A stretch of DNA of 64,000 bases from Oscillospiraceae bacterium (GTDB lineage: Bacteria; Bacillota; Clostridia; Oscillospirales; Ruminococcaceae). Location: the NCBI GenBank assembly GCA_017505635.1, contig JAFVOU010000021.1, positions 1 to 64,000 on the forward strand, in the 5' to 3' direction. The notes under the pieces are model-generated. The model made no database searches. It saw only the letters and a list, made by a program, of their open reading frames with translations, and was not told where the DNA came from. How positions within the stretch are numbered: the stretch's first letter is position 1; each line of letters opens with the position of its first letter. Shown here piece after piece: positions 16,975 through 25,990 of the stretch. The translations under genes and the position numbers were made by a program.

Positions 16975-17337
16975 ATGGAAAAATACAAACTTGGTGAAAT
17001 GGAAATGGCTTTTGCCGAAATTATATGGAAAAACGCTCCCGTTACAAGCGGAGAACTGGTTAAAATATGCGAAAAAGAACTGGAATGGAAAAAGTCCACA
17101 ACATATACAATGCTTAAACGCCTTTGCCAGCGTGAAATTTTTGAAAATGACGGCGGCATTGTAAAAACATTAATAACAAAAGACGAATTTAAAGCTGCAC
17201 AGAGCGAAGAATTTATCGAAGAAACCTTTGGCGGTTCTTTGCCGCTTTTCCTTACCGCTTTTACAAAACGCAACAAACTGACAGCAAAGGAAATTGAGGA
17301 AATAAAAAACCTTATAGATAACTATAAGGAGGTGTGA
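16975..17337 (+). CDS. BlaI/MecI family transcriptional repressor
   Basis: A 120-residue winged-helix repressor of the Penicillinase_R family. Residues 1-75 form the DNA-binding domain (KLGEMEMAFAEIIWKNAPVTSGELV, then WKKSTTYTMLKRLCQREI as the recognition part); the C-terminal 45 residues form the dimer helices. In classical systems a membrane metalloprotease inactivates the repressor on signal. That partner follows directly: the stop codon sits inside the SD region of the M56 gene. Twin palindromes upstream suggest autoregulation. CGGAGG precedes the ATG. Confidence 0.93.
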   Translation: MEKYKLGEMEMAFAEIIWKNAPVTSGELVKICEKELEWKKSTTYTMLKRLCQREIFENDGGIVKTLITKDEFKAAQSEEFIEETFGGSLPLFLTAFTKRNKLTAKEIEEIKNLIDNYKEV

Positions 17338-17339
17338 CT

Positions 17340-19799
17340 ATGGGATTTGGGTTGACTTTAAAATTATTTTTAATCCACCTGTTTACTGAACCTTCTGTTG
17401 CCCTTGAAGGACTTGGTCACAGCATAAAAGACATTATCGAAATTTTGTATTTCTATTTTACCGAGCTCAGCCTTACCGCCTGCTATGTAATTTTGTTTAT
17501 ACTTGCGGCAAGGTTTCTGCTGCGAAAAGCACCTAAAATATATCCATATGCCTTGTGGGGTGTTGTATATTTTAAACTGGTATCGGTTTTTAAATTAGAA
17601 TTTTTTACCCGCAGTCTGATACCGCAGCCACAGATAGACAAGATATATTATAACATCTCTCCCGATTACACGGCTTTTTACAGCACCGAAGCAGGCATTG
17701 TAAGCCAGGTAAACAGCGAATTTGTTGCACCTGTGCCTGTGGTGACACCAATATACACCCCTGCACTGATTTGGTTTGTGGTGCTTTGTGTATTACTTGC
17801 TGTTTCGGCTGTTATGTACTTTAAGGCATATTTAAAGCTTAAAAACAGCAATCCTGGCAATTTAAAAGATAATGTGTACATTTCTGATGCAATATCCACA
17901 CCTTTTGTGCTTGGTATAATCCACCCTAAAATTTATCTGCCATGCGGTCTTACCGAACAGCAGCAAAACTATGTTGTCACCCACGAAAAGGTTCATATCA
18001 GACGTGGCGACCATATTATAAAGCTGTTTGCTTTTGTTGTAACCTGCATACACTGGTTTAACCCTCTTGTATGGCTTGGCTTTTTCCTTCTGGAAAAAGA
18101 TATGGAGATGAGCTGTGACGAAAAGGTGCTGCAGATTTTAGGCAACGAACATAAAAAGGATTATTCCTATTGCATTTTATCCCTTGCTGCAGGAAAAAGA
18201 TTTGTGCCAAAAGCATATCTTTCTTTTGGTGACAGCGATACCAAAAAACGAATTAAAAATGTGCTTGATTATAAAAAGCCTGCTGTTATCGCAAGTGTTA
18301 TGACAATAATCGGTATTGTGGTGATTACTGTGGGTATGCTGGCAGACAGCGGTGTTGTGTACATACCAACCGTAGAGCCAAGCAGCAACGAAAACGGCAT
18401 AGTTGAAAACAATTTTCCAAATGGATTTGACAGTTTTTTCTTTACTTTCAGCGGATACCAAACCTCTGTAGGCATACATATGCCCGAAGGCTGGAGTTTT
18501 GAAAGCAGAAACATTCAGACAAACGAGCGTCCTGAATATCTGACTTTGGATGACAGTTTCGGCGACTGCTTTGACATTTACAACAACAAAGGCGAAAATG
18601 TAGGTGCTATGGGTGTTGTTTACTACACCGAGCATATGGGTGCAGAAAATAGCCTTATGGCAATTTACGGTCCAGTTGCTCTGCCAAATATGTATAACTT
18701 TGATTTAAACGAGCATTACATTGTTGCAGACAGTGACGAAAACGGCAACTGGGAAAAGGCAACCACAAAAGTTTATCACTCGCCACAGCTTAACAGAGAT
18801 TTGGGCAAAGCCGAAGTTACAACATATGGCGACGGTATTTTGGCATATAACAGAGAATGCCTTGTTTTTGTTGCAATGGAATTTAAGGAAGATTATTTCA
18901 GTGACGGCGAACTTAAATATATTGCACAGAGTTTAAGCATAAAACCAGAGAATTCTTCTTTCGGCACAGCCAGCGCCCTGCTTAATATGCATTACCGCAA
19001 CAGAGAAACGGGCAGCAATTTTGATATTTCGGAATATGCGGACGAAAATGTGCTCGGCCTGTTAAAAGCAAAGGAAGAAATTGCCCGTCACCGCCTGCAG
19101 GTTTTTGGATTGGACAAACAAAGCTATCGTGTTCATGTTATTCCCTTTGAACAGGAAGAAAGCTGGATTGAAGACGAAAACAGCGCAGTGATGAAAATGC
19201 AGGTTGTACGCACATACCGATACAATACATCAAACACCGACAGCAGTTCCAGCGATGTTGTAAGCCTGCGCCTTGAGCGAAACGAAAAAGGCAATTTTGT
19301 TGTTACCGACTATCGCATTGACGGCAAAGATTTGACCTTTAGCGATATGGACGCCGATTACTGGAAAGCTGTTGCAAATGGCAGCTGTGCAGAATTTTTG
19401 GCAGAATTTGTTAGTGAATACAAGAACTTTATAAGTAATTTAAGCAGTGTGCCAATGGTTGATAAAAGCAGATTAACACCTTTCCCTGTTGTTAATCAGT
19501 GGCAGTTTTCAACAAATTGCGCAGCAACATCTTCAACAGACAAATATGTTATCACCTACTGTGATGAAAAAATATCCTGTACAACAGGCTTGCTGACAAT
19601 TGAAAACAAAAATAATTTTGACATATCTGTACATCTTTTAAGCAGCAATAAAGGTGAAATTGTATTGGATGTTCCCAAAAACACATCTGCTGCTTTTGCC
19701 CTGACTGCTGACAGTGCAGAATATACTGTTGGCGTACACGCTGATGTGTCAGAGGGCACCGAAATCAATTTAACCATATACGAAAATACTCATAATTAA
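17340..19799 (+). CDS. BlaR1-like M56 metallopeptidase with unusual sensor domain
   Basis: Membrane antirepressor-type protease. The N-terminal 330 residues have four or five transmembrane segments and a cytoplasmic M56 domain with H215-E-K-V-H219 and the third zinc ligand E256 in EMSCDE. After a final transmembrane helix (about 315-335) there is an extracytoplasmic region of about 480 residues. It has no SxxK/SxN/KTG penicillin-binding motifs, so beta-lactam sensing as in BlaR1 is not supported; the ligand is unknown. The start is ATG 17340, seven bases after AGGAGG, rather than the GTG two codons earlier. Its target is likely the BlaI-type repressor encoded just upstream. No beta-lactamase is nearby. 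Confidence 0.85.
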   Translation: MGFGLTLKLFLIHLFTEPSVALEGLGHSIKDIIEILYFYFTELSLTACYVILFILAARFLLRKAPKIYPYALWGVVYFKLVSVFKLEFFTRSLIPQPQIDKIYYNISPDYTAFYSTEAGIVSQVNSEFVAPVPVVTPIYTPALIWFVVLCVLLAVSAVMYFKAYLKLKNSNPGNLKDNVYISDAISTPFVLGIIHPKIYLPCGLTEQQQNYVVTHEKVHIRRGDHIIKLFAFVVTCIHWFNPLVWLGFFLLEKDMEMSCDEKVLQILGNEHKKDYSYCILSLAAGKRFVPKAYLSFGDSDTKKRIKNVLDYKKPAVIASVMTIIGIVVITVGMLADSGVVYIPTVEPSSNENGIVENNFPNGFDSFFFTFSGYQTSVGIHMPEGWSFESRNIQTNERPEYLTLDDSFGDCFDIYNNKGENVGAMGVVYYTEHMGAENSLMAIYGPVALPNMYNFDLNEHYIVADSDENGNWEKATTKVYHSPQLNRDLGKAEVTTYGDGILAYNRECLVFVAMEFKEDYFSDGELKYIAQSLSIKPENSSFGTASALLNMHYRNRETGSNFDISEYADENVLGLLKAKEEIARHRLQVFGLDKQSYRVHVIPFEQEESWIEDENSAVMKMQVVRTYRYNTSNTDSSSSDVVSLRLERNEKGNFVVTDYRIDGKDLTFSDMDADYWKAVANGSCAEFLAEFVSEYKNFISNLSSVPMVDKSRLTPFPVVNQWQFSTNCAATSSTDKYVITYCDEKISCTTGLLTIENKNNFDISVHLLSSNKGEIVLDVPKNTSAAFALTADSAEYTVGVHADVSEGTEINLTIYENTHN

Positions 19800-19806
19800 T
19801 TGCTGT

Positions 19807-19840
19807 AAAAACTCCGGAGAAATTAATCACCGGAGTTTTT
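19807..19840 (+). terminator. Terminator of the BlaI/M56 operon
   Basis: Arms AAAAACTCCGG/CCGGAGTTTTT around a 12-base loop, eight bases after the stop codon, ending in a T-run. Confidence 0.9.
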
Positions 19841-19883
19841 ATGTTGTGCCAGACAGGCAATATAAAATTTATCAAATGTCTTA

Positions 19884-19912
19884 TTGAAAATACATGTTGC
19901 CGATTATATAAT
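19884..19912 (+). promoter_or_regulatory. Promoter of the first transglutaminase-like gene
   Basis: TTGAAA, 17 bases, TATAAT, 51 bases before the ATG. It shares an extended pattern (TTGAAAAT, then TGTTG, then TATATAATATAAT) with the region before the second paralogue. Confidence 0.7.
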
Positions 19913-19963
19913 ATAATTAAGTACAATAAAATAATTCAAAAAAATAATTCAAAGGAGAAAATT

Positions 19964-22111
19964 ATGAATATTATGATGAAAAAGATATTATCGTTATTTT
20001 TGGCTTTTACAATAATTTTCTCTGTTCCTCCTGTTTCTGCTTATGCCGCAGAAACAGACAGTTCTGATTTTATAATCACATCTGATAAAATTATCAACCC
20101 TATGTACCAGCAGTATGCAAATCAGGTATCTTCAAAAAAATCCAAATTACTTTCAGATGCCCCTGCTGTTTACGGTGTGATAAAGAATTTTACCGATGCC
20201 AAAAAAGCAGGCGTATATTTACGCAATCAGCTGAAAGCAAGAAATAATGAAATCTCTTTTCAGTTCACCATACCATATCACAGCAATTACGAAGACACCC
20301 TTTATGCTGCACTTGAAACAATTATAAATGAAGCCGTGCGCCACACAGGTGTTCCCAATGAAGGCGATTACATAAACTTTCAGTGGATATCCTCAGAATA
20401 TGATACCGAAGGGCCATATTTACAGGATAATAACAATTACGTTTATGTTATCTGGACGTTTTATCCTCAGTATTTTTCAACTGCAGCACAGGAAAAACAG
20501 GTTAATGCCAAAGTAAACGAACTGAAAGATTACTGGCTTGACCGGCAGGGCGGATTCGATACTCACTATATGACTGTTTATGCGATTTATGAGTATATGA
20601 CAGACAATATCGTTTATGATTATTTGAATGACAACAGCATGGAACCTGCTGTAAACTCTGCCTATTCAGCACTTATAAACGGCTCTTCAAACTGTCACGG
20701 ATTCGCGTTGCTTTTCTACCGTATCGCACTTGAGTATGGCGTCGACTGCAGACTTATACAAAGCAATGATGATGACTACTACTGCTGGAATATCGTAAAG
20801 GTAGGTAATAAATATTACAACATTGATGCCGCCTGGGATTCTTATTTAAAACAGGATCTGGGCTATAGCGAATATGAATGGTTTTTGCTCTGCGATGACA
20901 CTTTTGTCGAAAAAGGAGGCAACAGACATATCCGCTACGAAACATTTGACACTGCAGAATTCAACAGTCAGTATCCGATGAGCACAACCGATTTTGACCC
21001 GGATACATATGTGCCTGCACCGGAACTTGGAGGCGGCATTGATGCTGCAACAGGCTGCCCTTTAATCAGATGGTCTTCTATTGAAAATGTTTCCAAATAT
21101 CAGGTTTACCGCTCCACAACCGGGAAAAAAGGGTCTTTTAAAGTTGTTTGCACAACATCAAAAACCCAATGGCTGGATAAAACTGTAACTCCAGGTCAGA
21201 AATACTATTACAAACTGAAAGCAATTTACAATGACGGAACTACAAGCGAGTTCAGTATGTGCGGTGTGGATACTGCTTTGCTGCCTCAGCCCAAAAATGT
21301 AACCGCAGCAAATGTGACAAGCAGCGGCAAAATCAAACTGACATGGGATAAAGTTAGTGGTGCAGTAAAATACGAAATATGGCGCTCCAGAACAGGTAAA
21401 ACCGGTTCCTTTGCAAAGATTTACACAACAACAAGCACATCATATGTCAACACAAATGCCGAAAGCGGTACACTGTATTATTACAAGGTAAAGGCTGTTC
21501 ATTCCAACACTGCTGCAAACAGCGAATTTTCCAAAACAGTCAGCCGCAGATGCACTCTGCCCCAGGTAACAAATATAAAAACAACAAATGTGGCAAAAAG
21601 CGGCAAAATCAAACTGACCTGGAACAAAGTAGACGGAGCCGTAAAATATGAAATATGGCGCTCCAAAACAGGCAAGGATGGCTCATTTGCAAAAATCTTC
21701 ACCACAACAAATACATCCTATATCAACACATCTGCCCAAGCAGGCACCCTGTACTATTACAAAGTTAAAGCTGTGCACTCTAACAGCAATGCTAACGGAC
21801 CTTTCTCCGCAATTGTTAAACAAACCTGTGACCTTGCAAAACCAGAAGTTACAATAAGTCTGAATGCCAAAGGAAAACCTACACTTAAATGGGCTAAAGT
21901 TGACGGTGCTGCCAAGTATGAAATATGGCGTTCCAAAACAGGCAAAGACAGCTCTTTCGGCAAAATTTACACCGTTGCAGGCACTGCAACAACATACACA
22001 AACAAACTTGCTGAAAAAGGCACACTGTATTATTACAAGGTGAAGGCGGTCTATACCAACACAGCCGCAAACAGTGCATTCAGCACTCCTGTTAATATCC
22101 GCTCAAAATAG
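19964..22111 (+). CDS. Secreted transglutaminase-like protein with four Fn3-like repeats; catalytic His replaced
   Basis: A secreted 715-residue protein with a signal peptide (residues 1-30, cut near SAYAAE), a transglutaminase-like cysteine-peptidase-fold domain (about 90-340) and four tandem Fn3-like repeats (about 350-715; core KYEIWRSKTGKDGSF and YYYKVKAVHSN). The Cys (C244 in SSNCHGFA) and Asp (D288 in NIDAAWD) are present, but the position of the catalytic His, two residues before the conserved Trp, is Tyr273 (DDYYCWN). Activity is therefore doubtful and it may only bind. The start at 19964 follows AAGGAGAAA; the frame is open 41 codons further upstream, but those lack an SD and overlap the promoter. 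No sortase motif or anchor is seen. Confidence 0.85.
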   Translation: MNIMMKKILSLFLAFTIIFSVPPVSAYAAETDSSDFIITSDKIINPMYQQYANQVSSKKSKLLSDAPAVYGVIKNFTDAKKAGVYLRNQLKARNNEISFQFTIPYHSNYEDTLYAALETIINEAVRHTGVPNEGDYINFQWISSEYDTEGPYLQDNNNYVYVIWTFYPQYFSTAAQEKQVNAKVNELKDYWLDRQGGFDTHYMTVYAIYEYMTDNIVYDYLNDNSMEPAVNSAYSALINGSSNCHGFALLFYRIALEYGVDCRLIQSNDDDYYCWNIVKVGNKYYNIDAAWDSYLKQDLGYSEYEWFLLCDDTFVEKGGNRHIRYETFDTAEFNSQYPMSTTDFDPDTYVPAPELGGGIDAATGCPLIRWSSIENVSKYQVYRSTTGKKGSFKVVCTTSKTQWLDKTVTPGQKYYYKLKAIYNDGTTSEFSMCGVDTALLPQPKNVTAANVTSSGKIKLTWDKVSGAVKYEIWRSRTGKTGSFAKIYTTTSTSYVNTNAESGTLYYYKVKAVHSNTAANSEFSKTVSRRCTLPQVTNIKTTNVAKSGKIKLTWNKVDGAVKYEIWRSKTGKDGSFAKIFTTTNTSYINTSAQAGTLYYYKVKAVHSNSNANGPFSAIVKQTCDLAKPEVTISLNAKGKPTLKWAKVDGAAKYEIWRSKTGKDSSFGKIYTVAGTATTYTNKLAEKGTLYYYKVKAVYTNTAANSAFSTPVNIRSK
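21030..22110 (+). repeat. Four tandem Fn3-like coding repeats
   Basis: Units of about 85-95 codons, each with W, KYxIWRSxTG, GSF and YYYKVKAV at fixed spacing. Repeats two and three are the most alike, also at the base level. Confidence 0.85.
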
Positions 22112-22129
22112 GATATAACCAAAAGTGAT

Positions 22130-22312
22130 CTGTCAATCGGACCAATATCATTAAGTTAAGCGGAAATCCAAAATATCAACTTGATATAATAAAGAAAAAT
22201 GTCATTCTGAGCGAAGCGAAGAATCTCTTTGTCTGTTCAAACCGAGAGATTCTTCGGAATTAAAATTCCTCAGAATGACATTCTTTGTTATCTTAATGAC
22301 ACTGTCAATCGG
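22130..22312. repeat. REP/MITE-like hairpin element, copy 1, flanked by an 11-base direct repeat
   Basis: The core (22201-22279) has outer arms GTCATTCTGAG/CTCAGAATGAC and inner arms CGAAGAATCTC/GAGATTCTTCG. The block is flanked by CTGTCAATCGG at 22130-22140 and 22302-22312, and by TCATTAAG/CTTAATGA inside these. Almost the whole 333-base gap between the two transglutaminase-like genes is taken up by it, plus the promoter of the second gene. A related copy sits at 31218-31309. No coding frame is seen. Confidence 0.8.
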
Positions 22313-22379
22313 GCAGGTCCTTTTGTATACTTTTCTCTGTTTTGCTTAATATTTTGTGAAAAAATTGTGAACAATTCAA

Positions 22380-22409
22380 TTGAAAATCCGTGTTGATTGG
22401 GTATATAAT
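22380..22409 (+). promoter_or_regulatory. Promoter of the second transglutaminase-like gene
   Basis: TTGAAA, 18 bases, TATAAT, 36 bases before the ATG. Similar in sequence to the promoter of the upstream paralogue, which suggests the promoter was duplicated with the gene. Confidence 0.65.
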
Positions 22410-22444
22410 ATAATATGTAATAAATTATATTTAAGGAGAAAGTT

Positions 22445-24577
22445 ATGAATAATTTATTTAAAAGACTTTTATCTTGTTTTTTGATTCTGACTTTTGTCTT
22501 CACTTCAGTGCCGTTTGCGGCATTTGCTGATGAAACAAACAAAGAATTTTCTGTTTATCAGACAGAAACTCAGACAGCTGCAGCTGCAAAAGACGAAGTG
22601 GTTTTCGAACCATTTTATGACTTTAACCCTGCATACTGCAAGGATGAGGCTTCTGCTATAGCAAGCTTTGCCAATGCTGAAACTGTTAAAGCCCAGGCAC
22701 CGGCTGTAAATGCTTACAACCGTTTTACCAACAGTAAAGCTGCATATAATTATATCACTGACTGTATGGTAAACCGTGATTCAACCATTACTCTGTATCT
22801 TTCTGATATTGACCTTTATTACGATGTTATAGATACTATCAGTTTCCAGGATAATGTTTTTAAACACACCGGTGTTCCTGATGAAGGCGACTATCTGAAA
22901 TGGAACTGGCATTCATACTCCGGTAAAGGCGCTTATTACGGAAATGATATTCAGTTAACATATTATATGAACTATCGTTCAACAGCTGCACAGGAACGTG
23001 AAGTAACTGCAAAAGTTAACTCACTCGTTAATACTTTTGCCAAAGAACCAAACAATTACAGAAAACTTCTGGCTGCATACCACTGGATGAATGCCAATAT
23101 TATGTATGTGCCTGATTATGAATATGACAATTCTTATCATCATTCCACACATTCTGCAATAACAGGCAAAACTGTTTGTCAGGGTTATTCATCTTTGTTC
23201 TACCGCATCGCCCTTGAACTTGGCATAGATTGCCGAGTAGTTGCAGGCGAAGCTCCTGGCGGCGCACACGGCTGGAATATTGTTCAGCTTGGCAATAAAT
23301 ATTATCATGTTGATGCAACATGGGATGACAACAGCGCCCCTGGTTATTACAGTTATTTCTTGCGCAGCAGAAGTTATTTTGATGATGCTCATTGGAGATG
23401 GGCTGAATATGATACTGCTGCTTTCAACAAACAGTATCCATCTGCTACATCAGACTTTAATCCAAGCGATTATATCCCATCCCCATCATTAACTGTTAAA
23501 GCCAATGCTTCCGGCAACCCTAAACTTACATGGACAACACTTAAAAATGCTTCCAAATATCAGATTTATCGTTCCAAAACAGGCAAAGCCGGTTCTTACG
23601 GCTTAGTAAAAACAGTTACAAGCGGCACTACATGGACAGACACAAATATCACAAAAGGCCAGAAATATTACTATAAAGTAAGAGCTGTTTATACAAATGG
23701 TCTCAACAGTGAATACAGTGCTGTCAGAACAATCACTGCAAAACTTGCAGCACCAACAAATGTAACTATTAACAATGTTGCCACAAGCGGTAAAATTAAG
23801 CTGACATGGAACAAGGTTAGCGGTGCAACAAAATACGAAATCTGGCGTTCCAAAACAGGTAAAGATGGTTCCTTTGGCAAAATTTACACAACCTCCAACA
23901 CTTATTACACAAACACAAATGCTGAAGCAGGCACAAAATACTACTACAAGGTTAAAGCTGTAAACGGCAACTCTGCAGCAGCAAGCAATTTCTCTACAGT
24001 AAAAAGTCTGAGATGCGACCTTGCACAGGTTAAAAATGTAACTGTAAAGAACGATTTAGCCAGCGGCAAACCAAAAATCACCTGGGATGCTGTAAACGGT
24101 GCAGCAAAATACGAAGTTTACCGTTCTACAACAGGTAAAGACGGTTCCTTCAAATTCCTTGTTTCCACAACATCAACAAGTCTTATAAACAAAAATGCAG
24201 TAGCAGGCAAAGGTTATTACTACAAAGTAAAAGCTGTTCACTCCAACTCTGATGCAAATGGTGTATTTTCTGCAGTAAGCAGCCGCATTTTATGTGACCT
24301 TGCAAGACCTGATGTAACAATCAGCCTTAACGCAAAAGGCAAACCAATGCTTAAATGGACACCAGTTGATGGCGTAGTTAAATACGAAATTTACCGCTCC
24401 ACAACAAACAAAGCTGATTCATTTAAAAAGATTTACGAAGTTGCAGGAACAGCAAAATCCTACACAAACTCAAAAGCAACTAAAGGTGTAACTTATTACT
24501 ACAAAGTAAAAGCTGTACATACAAATACAAACGCAAACAGTGCATTCAGCTTGGTTAAAACAATCAAATCCAAATAA
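22445..24577 (+). CDS. Secreted transglutaminase-like protein with four Fn3-like repeats
   Basis: A 710-residue paralogue of the preceding protein. Signal peptide at residues 1-29 (ending PFAAFADE), transglutaminase-like domain (about 95-335) with a complete triad, C245 (GKTVCQGYS), H275 (GAHGWNIV) and D290 (YHVDATWDD), then four Fn3-like repeats (about 345-710). It may crosslink or hydrolyse peptide bonds at the cell surface; the substrate is unknown. The Fn3 repeats could bind the cell-wall polymer, since no LPXTG or membrane anchor is present. ATG follows AAGGAGAAAGTT. It ends before a bidirectional terminator. Confidence 0.88.
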   Translation: MNNLFKRLLSCFLILTFVFTSVPFAAFADETNKEFSVYQTETQTAAAAKDEVVFEPFYDFNPAYCKDEASAIASFANAETVKAQAPAVNAYNRFTNSKAAYNYITDCMVNRDSTITLYLSDIDLYYDVIDTISFQDNVFKHTGVPDEGDYLKWNWHSYSGKGAYYGNDIQLTYYMNYRSTAAQEREVTAKVNSLVNTFAKEPNNYRKLLAAYHWMNANIMYVPDYEYDNSYHHSTHSAITGKTVCQGYSSLFYRIALELGIDCRVVAGEAPGGAHGWNIVQLGNKYYHVDATWDDNSAPGYYSYFLRSRSYFDDAHWRWAEYDTAAFNKQYPSATSDFNPSDYIPSPSLTVKANASGNPKLTWTTLKNASKYQIYRSKTGKAGSYGLVKTVTSGTTWTDTNITKGQKYYYKVRAVYTNGLNSEYSAVRTITAKLAAPTNVTINNVATSGKIKLTWNKVSGATKYEIWRSKTGKDGSFGKIYTTSNTYYTNTNAEAGTKYYYKVKAVNGNSAAASNFSTVKSLRCDLAQVKNVTVKNDLASGKPKITWDAVNGAAKYEVYRSTTGKDGSFKFLVSTTSTSLINKNAVAGKGYYYKVKAVHSNSDANGVFSAVSSRILCDLARPDVTISLNAKGKPMLKWTPVDGVVKYEIYRSTTNKADSFKKIYEVAGTAKSYTNSKATKGVTYYYKVKAVHTNTNANSAFSLVKTIKSK

Positions 24578-24586
24578 TTTATAACA

Positions 24587-24619
24587 AAAAAGAATCCACC
24601 AAATTGGTGGATTCTTTTT
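24587..24619. terminator. Bidirectional terminator after the second Fn3 gene and the phosphatase gene
   Basis: Arms AAAAAGAATCCACC/GGTGGATTCTTTTT around AAATT between the converging genes. Confidence 0.92.
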
Positions 24620-24628
24620 ATTTAAGTG

Positions 24629-25093
24629 TTATTTGTTCAGATATTCAAGCAAAGCCGTACAGCCTTTTAAAATATCGCTGTAGGTTGTTTCAAAATCTCC
24701 TGTGTACCATGGGTCTGCCACATCTGCTTCTGTGCCTGTAAATGACATCAGCTTGCATATTTTATTCTGCGGGTCAGAAGGAATAATCCTTTTTATATTA
24801 CGCATATTATTGCTGTCCATACAAATCAGAATATCAAATTTATCATAGTCCTCTTTTGTAACCTGACGGGCACGTTTGCCTTCACAGGATATCCCATGTT
24901 TTGCAAGTTCACGTTTTGCAGGCGGATACACAGGATTGCCTGTCCCGTTCCATATTTCCTCAGTGCTTGTTGCACAGGATTCTATGTAAAAATCGTCCGC
25001 CATTCCCCTTTTTGCTACCATATCTTTAAATATAAACTCAGCCATCGGACTTCGGCAGATGTTGCCGTGACACACAAACAATACTTTTTTCAT
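24629..25093 (-). CDS. Low-molecular-weight protein-tyrosine phosphatase
   Basis: A 154-residue cytoplasmic phosphatase. The P-loop CHGNICRS (C-x5-R-S) lies at residues 8-15 and the general-acid loop is ADPWYTGDF near residue 125. In Gram-positive bacteria these enzymes often oppose tyrosine kinases that control polysaccharide synthesis, but no kinase gene is next to it, so the substrate is open. AGAGG precedes the ATG. It is 21 bases downstream of a HAD hydrolase gene and probably cotranscribed with it. Confidence 0.95.
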   Translation of the reverse strand: MKKVLFVCHGNICRSPMAEFIFKDMVAKRGMADDFYIESCATSTEEIWNGTGNPVYPPAKRELAKHGISCEGKRARQVTKEDYDKFDILICMDSNNMRNIKRIIPSDPQNKICKLMSFTGTEADVADPWYTGDFETTYSDILKGCTALLEYLNK

Positions 25094-25114
25094 ACAATTA
25101 ACCTCTGTTTTATA

Positions 25115-25954
25115 TTATTTATTCAAACAAAATTTATTAATTCCGTAAGCTACACCGTCCTCGTCATTGGACAAAGTTATAAAGTCTGCTACAGCTTTAA
25201 TTTCATCACAGGCATTTGACATTGCAATGCCTGTGCCTGCAGCTTTAATCATAGAAATATCATTCTGTGCATCTCCAAAAGAAACTGTGCATTCTCTTGC
25301 TACACCAAGATAATCTGCAAGTGCCCAAAGAGCTTCGCCTTTATTTGCACGGATATTATTTATCTCGATGTTATTCTTTGCTGTTACTGAAAGAACAATG
25401 TTGTCGAATTTTTCAGGCAACATATTCATCAATTCTTTATGTACATCCACATCATATGTAACAAACTGTGTTTTTTGTATATCCTGCTTTCTCTCTGCAA
25501 GAAAAGCTTTGAGTTCATTTACCGGTCTGCGCAGTTCCTTAAGCATTTTACGGTACTGTGCATCATCTGTCATTTCGTCAATTTTTTCTTTCATAGATGC
25601 AGTCATAAACGACTCTCCGCCCTGATAGCAATCATAAATCAGCGGGTAATTATCCATATACTCCATCATCTCTATTGCCTGAGTATATGGAATTTCTGCT
25701 TTATATATTATTTCACCGCTTGAAAGGTCAGCAACCTCTGCACCGTTTACTGTTATTGCAAAATGTATAAACGGAAGTTCCCTTACAATCTGCGGTATTG
25801 CGCCATAAAAACGGCCTGTTGTAGGCACAATTGCCCACCCTTCCCTGTCGGCATGTTCCAGAACAGCTCTGTTGACCGGAGACAATTTTTTATCACTGTC
25901 CAGAAGTGTGCCGTCAAGGTCAAGAGCAATAATGCCTTTATATCTGTTATCCAT
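25115..25954 (-). CDS. Cof-type HAD-IIB sugar-phosphate phosphatase
   Basis: A 279-residue HAD-superfamily phosphatase. Motif I is DLDGTLLDSD (residues 11-20), motif II TTGRF, motif III a Lys in the NKGEALW region and motif IV FGDAQNDISMI. The inserted C2B cap (about 85-190) marks the Cof/YidA group, which dephosphorylates sugar phosphates and similar small molecules. The exact substrate cannot be read from sequence. Its neighbours are a phosphatase gene downstream and a MATE transporter gene 36 bases upstream on the same strand. Confidence 0.92.
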   Translation of the reverse strand: MDNRYKGIIALDLDGTLLDSDKKLSPVNRAVLEHADREGWAIVPTTGRFYGAIPQIVRELPFIHFAITVNGAEVADLSSGEIIYKAEIPYTQAIEMMEYMDNYPLIYDCYQGGESFMTASMKEKIDEMTDDAQYRKMLKELRRPVNELKAFLAERKQDIQKTQFVTYDVDVHKELMNMLPEKFDNIVLSVTAKNNIEINNIRANKGEALWALADYLGVARECTVSFGDAQNDISMIKAAGTGIAMSNACDEIKAVADFITLSNDEDGVAYGINKFCLNK

Positions 25955-25990
25955 ATAGTATTTCCTTTCCGGTTCTATATAAATTCTTTA

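Noticed and set aside
19841..19963. Upstream extension of the first transglutaminase-like gene by 41 codons
   Set aside because: The stretch overlaps the promoter, has no SD and would put a signal peptide in the middle of the protein. The start at 19964 has a good SD and a normal signal peptide.
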